NCBI RefSeq assembly: GCF_024166365.1
Contig: NC_064838.1
Span: 72,432,001 to 72,496,000 of the forward strand
Source of the DNA: Elephas maximus indicus
Lineage: Eukaryota; Chordata; Mammalia; Proboscidea; Elephantidae
Reading direction: 5' to 3'
Length of the DNA stretch: 64,000 nt
The position numbers and the translations under genes were made by a program. The number at the start of each line of letters is the position of its first letter. Within the stretch, counting starts at the first letter, position 1. The notes beneath the pieces are model-generated. The model was given only the letters and a program-made list of their open reading frames with translations, was not told where the DNA came from and did not search any database. This document shows positions 55,895 to 64,000 of the stretch, in pieces.

Positions 55895-56397
55895 GCTTGC
55901 TTCATTCTTAATCGTATTCCCTGTGCTCATGTTGCTGTTAAAGCTTGATTACTGTAGATCTAACATTATTGACCATTTTACCTGTGATTATTTTCCCCTG
56001 CTGCAACTTTCTTGTTCAGATACAAAATTCCTGGAGATAATGGGTTTTTCCTATGCTGTGTTTACTCTAATGTTCACATTGGCATTAGTATTTCTGTCTT
56101 ACATATATATCATCAGAACAATTTTGAGGATTCCTTCTGCTAGTCAAGAGGACAAAGGCCATTTCCACATGTTCTTCCCACATGATTGTTGTATCCATCT
56201 CTTATAGTAGCTGCATTTTCGTGTACATTAAACCCTCAGCAAAAGACAGGGTGTCTTTGAGCAAGGGAGTAGCTGTGCTAAACATCTCAGTAGCTCCCAT
56301 GCTGAACCCCTTTATTTATAGCCTAAGGAATCAACAAGTCAAGCCAGCTTTCATGGACTTGGCAAGGAGGACTGTATTTTTCACAAGGAAATGAAAA
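55895..56397 (+). pseudogene. Olfactory receptor pseudogene C (OR6C-like), 3' half
   Basis: It continues the OR reading from TM4 after the L1: [20 protein letters not shown], then [19 protein letters not shown] (conserved second-loop cysteines), TM5 ([20 protein letters not shown]) and [10 protein letters not shown] 1-bp insertion near 56143 shifts the frame, so the TM6 motif ([14 protein letters not shown] type) is read as [10 protein letters not shown] and stops at 56207. The correct frame resumes in 56182-56394: [19 protein letters not shown], then [20 protein letters not shown] and a terminal FFTRK, stop. The TM7 NPFIY motif is intact. Together with 48103-48554 the coding length would be about 310 codons, as usual for the family. 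Confidence 0.95.
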
Positions 56398-56932
56398 GAT
56401 GATGTGTCATGAATTAGAGGTACACTGAAGGGCAATTTAAAAATAAACATGAATTTTCAGTATCCTGTTCAAAACAAAATGGCCTCCCTTTCATTCATGT
56501 TCATGCGTTCTTTTCTTTAATTTTTCCCTAATAATTCACAGGGATATTTGTTTAATATATTTCCCATCTTCTTAAAATGCTTCTTTTATCTTTCTAACTC
56601 CTCCTTCTTCTAGACAGGTTTGTTAATCATAATTTCTCTAACAATAATTATTTTGAAAGGCAAAATTATGTTTTGAGTTGTGGCTAGCAAAACAATAATC
56701 CTACAAATATAGGAGCCACTCTAAAAATATTGATATAATATTTCACTTATTATACAGAGAACATAATTTTTTCATTTGTATTTATTTTTGACAGGAATTT
56801 GCCTCACCATCTTGTAGCTTCTCTAGGAAATATGGGTGTGGGGGATTCCATATAATTTAAAGAAAAATGCAAATACATTTGTTTGTAAAAGCAAAAAAAA
56901 AAAATTATTCCTCACTTCAATATGTTAACCAG
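56398..56932. other. Unassigned sequence
   Basis: 3' flank of OR pseudogene C. AT-rich. An AATAAA-containing CAATTTAAAAATAAACATGA at 56431-56450 could be the old polyadenylation signal region. Nothing else recognised. Confidence 0.35.
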
Positions 56933-57098
56933 AAAAACCAAACCCGCTGTCGTCAAGTCAATTCCGACTCATAGAGACCCTATAGGACAGAATAGAACTG
57001 CCCCATAGAGTTTCCAAGGAGCGCCTGGCGGATTTGAACTGTCAACCTCATGGTTAGCAGCTGTAGCACTTAACCACTAGGCCACCAGGGTTTCCAAA
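56933..57098 (-). mobile_element. AfroSINE, well preserved
   Basis: Minus strand. Tail AACCCGCTGTCGTCAAGTCA, then TTCCGACTCATAGAGACC, CTGCCCCATAGAGTTTCC, GGATTTGAACTGTCAACC (box B) and ACTTAACCACTAGGCCACC (box A). The 24 bases at 56962-56985 are identical to RTE tail bases 5358-5381. Confidence 0.94.
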
Positions 57099-57221
57099 TA
57101 TAATTTACATGTTAATAAAGCAGCAGAGATCGTTATCAATACGTATTTCTTTAGGTATAAGTGTTAAATAGACCTCTTTCAAATCCTATAATCTCTCTCA
57201 ATAAATAGGTAGGTAGGTGGT
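57099..57221. other. Unassigned spacer
   Basis: Short AT-rich spacer with a GTAGGTAGGTGGTGG run at its right end. Nothing else recognised. Confidence 0.35.
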
Positions 57222-59045
57222 GGTGTTGTTAGGTGCTGTCAAGTCGGTTCCGACTCATAGCGACCCTGTGCACAACAGAACGAAACACTGTTCAGTCCTG
57301 AGCCATCGCCACAAGCGTTGTTATGCTTGAGCTCATTGTTGCAGCCACTGTGTCAGTCTACCTCACTGAGGGTCTTCCTCCTTCCTTCTCCAGGGACTGA
57401 TCCCTTCTGACATATCCAAAGTACGTAAGCCGCAGTCTTGCTATCCTTGCTTCTCAGGAGTGTTCTGGTTGTACTGCTGAGACAGATTTGTTCGTTCTTT
57501 TGGCAGTCCATGGTATATTCGATATTCTTCGCCAACACCACAATTCAAAGGCGTCAATTCTTCTTCGGTCTTCCTTATTCATTCTCCAGCTTTCACATGC
57601 ATATGCTGTGATTGAAAATGCCATGGCTTGGGTCAGGCGTACCTTAGTCTTCAAGGTGACATCTTTGCTCTTAACACTTTACAGAGGTCCTTTGCAGCAG
57701 ATTTACCCAATACAGTGTGCCTTTTTATTTCTTGACTGTTGCTTCCGTGGCTGTTGATTGTGGATGCATGTAAACTGAAATCCTTGACAACTTTAATCTT
57801 TTCTCCATTTATCATGATGCTGCTCATTGGTCCAGTTGTAAGTACTTTTGTTTTCTTTATGTTGAGGTGCAATCCATGCTGAAGGCTGTGGTCTTTGATC
57901 TTCCTTAGTAAGTGCTTCAAGTCCTCTTCACTTTCAGCAAGGAAGGTTGTATCATCTGCATAATGCAGGTTGTTAATGAGTCTTCCTCCAATCCTGATGC
58001 CCTGTTCTTCTTCATATAGTCCAGCTTCTTGGATCATTTGCTCAGCATACAGATTGAATAGGTATGGTGAAAAAATACAAGCCTGACGCACACCTTTCCT
58101 GACTTTAAACCAATCAGTATCCCCTTGTTCTGTCTGAACAACTGCCTCTTGATCTATGTAAAATTTCCTTATGAGCACAATTAAGTGTTCGGGAATTTCC
58201 ATTCTTCACAATGTTTTCCATATTTTGTTATGATCCACACAGTTGAATGCCTTTGCATAGTCAATAAAACACAGGTAAATATCCTTCTGGTATTCTCTGC
58301 TTTCAGCCAGGATCCATCTGACATCAGCAATGATATCCTTGGTTCCACGTCCTCTTCTGAAACTGGCCTGAATTTCTGGCAGTTCCCTGTTGATATACTG
58401 CTACAGCCGTTTTTGAGTGATTTTCAGCAAAATTTTGCTTGCATGTGATATTAATGATATTGTTCTATAATTTCTACTTTCAGTTGGGTCACCTTTCTCG
58501 GGAATGCGCATAAACATGGATCTCTTCCAGTTAGTTGGTCAGGGAGCTGTCTTCCATATTTCTTGGCATAGACAAGTGAGCACCTCCAGCTCACTTGTTG
58601 AAACATCTCAATTGATATTCCATCAATTCCTGGAACCTTGTTTTTAGCCAATGCCTTCAGAGCAGTTTGGACTTCTTTCTTCAGTACCATCGGTTCCTGA
58701 TTATATGCAACCTCTTGAAATGGTTGAACATTGACTAATTCTTTTTGGTATAATAACTCTGTGTATTCCTTTGATGTTTCTTGCATCGTTTAACTTTTTC
58801 CCCATAGAATTCTTCACTATTGCAACTTGAGGCTTGAATTTTTTCTTCATTTCTTTCAGCTTGAGAAACGCCGAGTGTGTTCTTCCCTTCTGGTTTTCCA
58901 TCTCCAGCTCTTTGCACATGTCGTTATGATACTTTACTTTGTCTTCTCGAGATGCCCTTTGAAATCTTCAGTTCTTTTCCTTCATGAATTCTTCCTTTTT
59001 CTTTAGCTGCTCCACCTTCGAGAGCAAGTTTCAGAGTTTCATACG
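57222..59045 (-). mobile_element. RTE-clade LINE, linker, RT and 3' tail
   Basis: Minus strand. From 59045 downward: linker text (KTLKLALEGGAAKEK-like, LKLKEMKKKFKPQVAIVKNS), RT start (MVLKKEVQTALKALAKNKVP, GIDGISIEMFQ), motif A region (CVDHNK-like) and palm. The catalytic LHYADDTTFLAES box is at 57968-57930 within a 183-codon open frame (58202-57651). Then comes the C-terminal SYACESWRMNKEDRRRID-like region and the tail (GTTGTTAGGTGCTGTCAAGT). The endonuclease is absent. Several frameshifts and stops (58786, 58202, 57654). Confidence 0.92.
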
Positions 59046-59082
59046 TACATACATACACAGATGCTGTCAAAAAATACTGAAT

Positions 59083-59817
59083 GGAGAGGCAGAGTCAACA
59101 TGGCACCCTAGGCAGACATATGATGCTGTCCTTGTACAGCAAAGACGCAACAAAGTAAAACAGATAAAAATCTCTAGCCTGGAACCCTAAGCATTGAATG
59201 AAGGGATAAAGAACTAGATCAAACACTGAATGGAAGGAAAAAAATGATCAAAAACAGAATGGGGAGAGATATGGAGTGGAGGTCGCCTGCCAACTAACAT
59301 GGCACAGCTTTGCCATCTTGGAGCACAGCAACCAATGACCCTGGGCAGGGAGTAAGGGAAGGCTACTCCATGGAGCTCCCAACAGGAGACAGCACCCAGT
59401 AAGCAGAAAAACATGCTTTCAGTCCCTCAACTTTCTGCCCTGTATGCCACATCAGCCCTTCCTGACCGGCTACTCTGTCTGCTTGGCTAGAGAGCTACTG
59501 GCCTGCCATTACCCCTGGTCTGCCCCACCCCCTCCCCTGGGTCTTTTTGTGTCATTTTTTCCCTTCTTCCCCTCATTTCTCCCTCTTGATAAGCTCCATA
59601 CATTACCTCCATCCCTTCACGACAGGCAAAGCTGTACCATTTTGGCTAGTGAGCTACTGGGGTCTACCCCACCCTCACCTACCAGCTCCTACCACACCGC
59701 TTTTTTCTTTCTCTCTTTTTTTAATCTTTCTTTTCTTTCTCCCACCCAACTAGCCCTATACAGCACCTCTACCCCTTCCTGCCAGGCCATACTTCACCAT
59801 CACAGGTAGAGAGTAAC
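59083..59817 (+). mobile_element. L1 (older) 5' UTR
   Basis: It starts near GGCAGAGTCAACATGGCACC, like the L1 at 12662. It contains ACTCCATGGAGCTCCCAACA and CT-rich tracts with TTTTTCTTTCTCTC. Open frames inside (59444-59809) are CT-tract artefacts. Confidence 0.75.
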
Positions 59818-59838
59818 CAAAAAAAAAAAAAAAAAAAC

Positions 59839-61365
59839 AGTAATGGCAATACTAATCTCAGATAAAATAGACTTCAATATAAAATCAACCATTAAAGACA
59901 AGGAAAAAAAGTATACAATGGTTAAAGGTACAGTCCACCAAGAAGATATAACCTTAATGAATATCTGTGTACCCAACAGTAGGGCTGCCAAATATATAAA
60001 ACAAACTCTAACAGAACTGAAAACATATATAGACAATTCCACAATAATAGTAGGAGACTTCAACATACTGCTCTTGGTAAAGGACAGAACATCTAGAAAG
60101 AAACTCAACAAAGATACAGAACATCTAAAGGCCACAGTCTACCAACTTGACCTCACAGACATATACAGAACACTCCACCCAACAAAAGCAAAGTATACAT
60201 TCTTTTCCAATGCATATGGAACATACTCCAGAATAGACCACAATTTAGACCACAAAGCAACCCTCAATAAAATCCCAAACAATGAAATATTACAGAGCAT
60301 TCTCTCTCATCACAATGCCATAAAAATAGAAATCAATAAGAGAAAGACTAAGGAAAAAAAGTCAAATACACAAAACCGTATAACATCTTGCCTAAAAACA
60401 ACTTTTTGGTAACAGAAGAAATGAAAGAGGAAATAAAACATTTCTTAGAATCAAATAAGAATTAAAACACATCATACCAAAATCTTTGGGACACAGCAAA
60501 GGCAGTGCCCAGAGGTCAATTTATAGCAATAATTGCACACATCAAAAAAGAAGAATGGGCCAAAATCAAAACGTTGGCCCTACTACCTGAACGAATAGAG
60601 AACAATGAAAAAATTCCACAGATATCAGAAGAAAAGAAATGATATAGACTAAAGCCAGAATAAATGAAAGAGAGAACAGAAAAGCAATAAAAAGAATCAA
60701 GACCAAAAGTTAGTTCTTTGAAAAGATCAACAAAATAGACAAATTGCTGGCCAAAATGACAAAAGAAAAACAGGAGAGGAAGCAAATAACCCAAATAAGA
60801 AATGAGATGGGGAACATTACAACAGACACAGCTGAAATAAAAAAGGATCATGACAGAATCCTATGAAAAATTGTACTCCAACGAATTTGAGAACCTGGAG
60901 GAAATGTACAAATTCCTAGAAACACACTACCTACCTAAACTAACACAGGCTGAGATAGAAAATTTGAGCAGACCCGTAACATGAAAAGAGATTGAAGAGA
61001 TAATTAAACTTACCTCCCTCAAAATAAAAAAGTCCTGGCCTGGATGGCTTCACTGGAAAATTCTACCAGGCATTCAGAGAAGAGCCCAGAACAGTACTAT
61101 TGTATCTGTTTCAAAGCATAGGAAAGGAAGAAATACACCTGAATTCATTCAATGAAGCCAGCATAGCCCTGATCCCAAAGACAGAGACGCCACAAAAAAG
61201 AAAATTACAGATCAAAATGTCTCATAAATACAAATGAAAAATTCTCAACAAAATTCTAGACAAAAGAATTCAGTGCATCAGGAAAACAGCACATCACGAA
61301 CAAGTTAGTTTCATACCAGTTATGCAAGCATGGTTCAACATTCGAAAACCAATCATAGATTAGAC
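59839..61365 (+). pseudogene. L1 ORF2 relic, endonuclease to early RT, lacking ORF1 and start
   Basis: After an A20 tract (59819-59838) the text enters ORF2 in mid-endonuclease: ILISDKIDFNIKSTIKDKEK, then VHQEDITLMNICVPNSRAAK, IIVGDFNILLLVKDRTSRKK and AYGTYSRIDHNLDHKATLNK (189-codon frame 59843-60412). The linker and start of RT follow in broken frames to 61365 ([11 protein letters not shown]-like, then a FNIRKPIID-like text). ORF1 and the first ~60 codons of ORF2 are missing, so 5' UTR is joined directly to endonuclease. The catalytic box is not present in this part. Confidence 0.85.
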
Positions 61366-61610
61366 CCTGGGGGGATATATCACAGTGAAAATTTTTTTCC
61401 CAGTCTGTTGGTTCTCTTTTTACTCTTTTTGGTGAAGACTTTTGAAGAGCTAAGTGTTTAATTTTTAGGAGCTCCCAGTTATCTAGTTTCTCTTCCAGTA
61501 TTTGTGCATTGTTGGTTATGGTTTGTATCCTAGTTATGCCATGTATTAGGGCACCTAGCATTGTCCTTATTTTTTCTTCCGTGATCTTTATCGTTTCAGA
61601 TTTTATATTT
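61366..61610 (-). mobile_element. Inverted L1 ORF2 segment
   Basis: CAGTCTGTTGGTTCTCTTTT through AGGAGCTCCCAGTTATCTAG to TTCCGTGATCTTTATCGTTT is L1 ORF2 (post-RT region) in antisense: minus-strand LGALIHGITRIQTITNN and [15 protein letters not shown]. It matches 50285-50470 of the full-length copy. It lies between plus-strand L1 sequences. Confidence 0.88.
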
Positions 61611-62272
61611 CTCCAATTAAAAAATGGGCAAAGGATATGAACAGCAATTCACGAGAGAAGCCATTCAGGCAACTAACAGATACATGAAGAAATATTTGTG
61701 ATCATTAGCCTTTAGAAAAATGCAAATCGAAACTATATTGAGATACCATCTCACCCCAACAATAGTAGTACTGATCCAAAAAACACAAAACAGCAAATGT
61801 TAGAGAAGTTGCAGGGAGATTGGGACTCTTATGCATTGTGGTGGGAATGTAAAATTATGCACTTTGGGAAATGATATGGGTCTTCCTTAAAAAGCTAGGA
61901 ATAGAAATATCATACAATCCAGTAATCCCACTCCTGGGAATATACCCTAGAGAAATAAGAGCCTCCACATGAATGGACAGAATAGACACATGCACACTCA
62001 TGTTCATTGCAGCACTATTCACAGTAGAAAAAGGATGGAAACGATGTAAAAGCACACCAAGAGATGAACGGATAAAAAATTATGGTACATACACATGAGG
62101 AAATACTATGCAACAATAAAGAATAGTGATGAATCTGCACAACCTGAATGAACCTGGAAGACACTATGGTGAGTAAAATAAGTCAGTCAGAAGAGGACAA
62201 ATATTGTGTGAGACAGCTATTATAAGAACTCAAGAAAAGGTTTACACACAGGAAAAAAAAAAAAAAAACACT
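61611..62272 (+). pseudogene. L1 ORF2 C-terminal relic with A-tract end
   Basis: Plus strand, directly following the inverted piece: NWAKDMNSNSREK-like text (AATGGGCAAAGGATATGAAC), TACATGAAGAAATATTTGTG, AATCCCACTCCTGGGAATAT, AATACTATGCAACAATAAAG, to GGTTTACACACAGG and an A17 tract (62252-62268). The order antisense-then-sense with a junction around one ORF2 position fits a twin-primed (5'-inverted) L1 insertion of about 0.9 kb. Confidence 0.8.
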
Positions 62273-62780
62273 TTCTTTTATAGTAAGACGTAAAAGACCC
62301 ATACAAAGAAAACTACAAAACTCTATTGCAAGTAACCAAAAGAGGCCTACATAAATGGAAAAACATGCCTTCTTATGGGTAGGAAGACTCAACATTGTGA
62401 AAACGTCAATCTTACACAAAGCGATCCACAGATATGATGCAATCCAGATCCATATGTCGACAGCATTCTTTATCAAATGGAAAAACTAATCACCACCTTT
62501 ATATGGGAAGGAAAGAGGCCTTAGATAATCAAAGTATTACTGAAGAAAAATAACAAAGTAGGAGACTTCGCATGACCTGATCTCAGAGCCTACTGTACAG
62601 CCACTGTAGTCAAAATAGCCTGGTACTGATACAACGACCAGACGTACACGAATGGAATAGAATCGAGAACCGAGATGTAGATCCATCCACCTATGGTCAG
62701 CTAATCTTTGGCAAAGGACCCAAGTACATTAAATGAGAAAAAGGCAGTCTTTTAAACAAATGGTGCTGGCAAAGCTGAAT
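62273..62780 (+). pseudogene. L1 ORF2 relic, RT thumb and after (host L1 resumed)
   Basis: YKENYKTLLQVTKRGLHKWK, then a MGRLNIVKTSI-like text and FIKWKN, in broken frames. It corresponds to 51030-50700 of the full-length copy. The RT palm between 61365 and 62273 is absent from the host element, so a deletion of several hundred bp accompanies the insertion. The end joins 3' UTR at about 62780. Confidence 0.78.
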
Positions 62781-63465
62781 GTCCATCTCTAAAAAAACAA
62801 AACAGAAGCCATCTAAAATACACCTATTTTCCCCATCAGGTTTGGAGCAAAGGAGAATGAAGAAAACCAAACATGCAAGGAAAGTATCAGTACAAAGGAA
62901 TAATGGACCACATGAACCACAGTCTTCATCATCCTGAGCCCAGAAGAAATAGATAGATCTTGCCTGGTTACCACCACCTTCTACTCTGACAGGGATCACT
63001 ATAGAGTGTTCCAGACAGAGCAGGAGAAAAATGTCGGAAAAAATTCAAGTTCACAAAAAAGACCATACTTACTGGTCTGACAGAGACTGGAGGGACCCTC
63101 AGAACTATGGCCCTCAGACACTGTGCAAACTCAGAGCTGAAGCCACTCCTGAAGTCCACCCCTCAGCCAGTGATTAGGCCTTTAAAACAAACAGTAACAC
63201 ATGTGAGGAATGTTCTTCTTATTTCAATCAAATATAGGACACTTAATGGACAACACCTGACCATATAAAGACATGAAAGCAAGACTGAACAGGAAACATG
63301 GACAAATGGACACAGGGAAGCCTGGGTGTAAAGGGAAAGGGGGAGTGTGCTGACCCATTGCAGGGATTGCAACCACTGACACAGAACAATTTGTGGATAA
63401 ATTTTTGAATGAGGAATTTATTTGCACTGTAAACTTTTCACCTAATACACAATAAAAAATAGGGA
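62781..63465 (+). mobile_element. L1 3' UTR (older type) with poly(A) signal
   Basis: GGTTTGGAGCAAAGGAGAAT, CCACATGAACCACAGTCTTC, GACAGAGACTGGAGGGACCC, CAACCACTGACACAGAACAA and TAATACACAATAAAAAATAG. Same family as 20150-20675 and 23697-24918. Confidence 0.87.
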
Positions 63466-63515
63466 AGAAATACACACTAGATCTGTAACATAAGTTTATT
63501 TACTGTTATTGTGTT
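63466..63515. other. Short spacer
   Basis: Nothing recognised. Confidence 0.3.
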
Positions 63516-63698
63516 AAGAAGCCCTGGTGCCACAGTGGCTAAGCACTAGGCAGCTAACCAAAAGGTCGGTGGTTTGACTCCACCAGTCGCTGAGCCAGAG
63601 ACAGTTGTGGCAGCCGGCTTCCTTAAAGATTTATAGGTTCGGAAACCCTATAGGGCAGTTCTACTCTGTCTTTTAGGGTCTCTATGAGTACAAGGTAA
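63516..63698 (+). mobile_element. AfroSINE, long variant
   Basis: GAAGCCCTGGTGCCACAGTG head, GGTGGTTTGACTCCACCAGT box B, GGCAGCCGGCTTCCTTAAAG internal block and CTACTCTGTCTTTTAGGG. The last part of the tail is missing. Confidence 0.9.
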
Positions 63699-63847
63699 GT
63701 TCTTTCTGAATATTAATAGCTTTTGTCTAGAGAGGTCTCCACCTAGTTGGAAAGGGTCTTTCAAAAGCTTCCCTGGAGCAATACGACATCAGAGGCTGAG
63801 GGATGAGAAGGCCTGATCCTGCCCACCCTCCCTCTCTTTAGAGTCAT
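63699..63847. other. Unassigned sequence
   Basis: No gene or repeat recognised. Confidence 0.3.
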
Positions 63848-64000
63848 GGTTGTTGTTGTTGTTAGGTGCTGTTGAGTAGATTCCAACTCGTAGTGACCCT
63901 ATGTACCACAGAATGAAATACTGCCCAGTTCTGGGCCATCCTCACAATCATTGTTATGCTTGATCCCATTGTTGCAGCCATTGTGTCAATCCATCTTCTT
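63848..64000 (-). mobile_element. RTE-clade LINE 3' tail, continues beyond window
   Basis: TGGTTGTTGTTGTTGTTAGG tail, then ACTCGTAGTGACCCTATG and TTGTTGCAGCCATTGTGTCA, matching the minus-strand ends at 5335 and 57222. The body lies to the right of the window edge. Confidence 0.92.

Noticed and set aside
63516-63698. tRNA genes (box A/B-like motifs)
   Set aside because: Here and in all other cases the boxes belong to tRNA-derived AfroSINEs; no cloverleaf with matching acceptor stem was seen.

Overview
The window looks like nuclear DNA of a placental mammal from Afrotheria, most probably an elephant or close relative. I infer this from about fourteen tRNA-derived SINEs of the AfroSINE type, several RTE-clade LINEs (BovB-like) whose 3' tails match the SINE tails, several generations of L1 including one 7.3 kb full-length copy, MIR and MER5A fossils, and olfactory receptor (OR) relics of the mammalian OR6C type. 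No intact host protein-coding gene was found. Most long open frames are either retrotransposon protein remnants or artefacts of low-complexity DNA.

Layout. 1-6757: a degenerate tandem array built on a 7-bp unit (TATAGAA), about 5.9 kb in the window and running off the left edge. It is interrupted by an inverted AfroSINE pair (2105-2288) and a 5'-truncated RTE (5335-6052). 6758-12660: LTR fragments, an L1 3' end, a solo LTR, AfroSINEs, an RTE tail and a dispersed 165-bp duplication. 12662-16513: an old L1 with a repetitive 5' UTR, a broken ORF1 and an ORF2 cut off after the endonuclease. 17662-18570: OR pseudogene A. 20150-25745: mostly L1 3' ends, one L1 nested inside another, and a solo LTR with a perfect 5-bp target-site duplication. 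25808-28860: a nest in which an RTE holds an LTR that holds a composite L1 insertion. 29270-29700: decayed endogenous retroviral pol. 33014-34771: a 5'-truncated L1 with a clean 15-bp target-site duplication. 35195-37440: a long RTE relic. 39880-40526: OR pseudogene B. 48103-56397: OR pseudogene C, split by the full-length L1. 57222-59045: RTE relic. 59083-63465: L1 with a further inverted L1 insertion. 63516-64000: AfroSINE and the start of another RTE.

How the parts relate. The three OR copies lie on the same strand and belong to one subfamily, so the locus is the eroded part or edge of a tandem OR6C cluster. Each copy is dead by several independent lesions. The rest records retrotransposon activity. 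RTE and AfroSINE share a tail, as expected if RTE proteins mobilise the SINE. L1 copies range from heavily mutated to a full-length copy whose ORF2 is broken by only a few frameshifts.

I found no strong evidence for a new functional system. The observations most worth checking are the heptamer array, the tandem ~165-185 bp monomers and long antisense frame in the full-length L1 5' UTR, an antisense frame in the L1 3' UTR that stays largely open in several copies, and the composite L1 insertion at 26493-27767.
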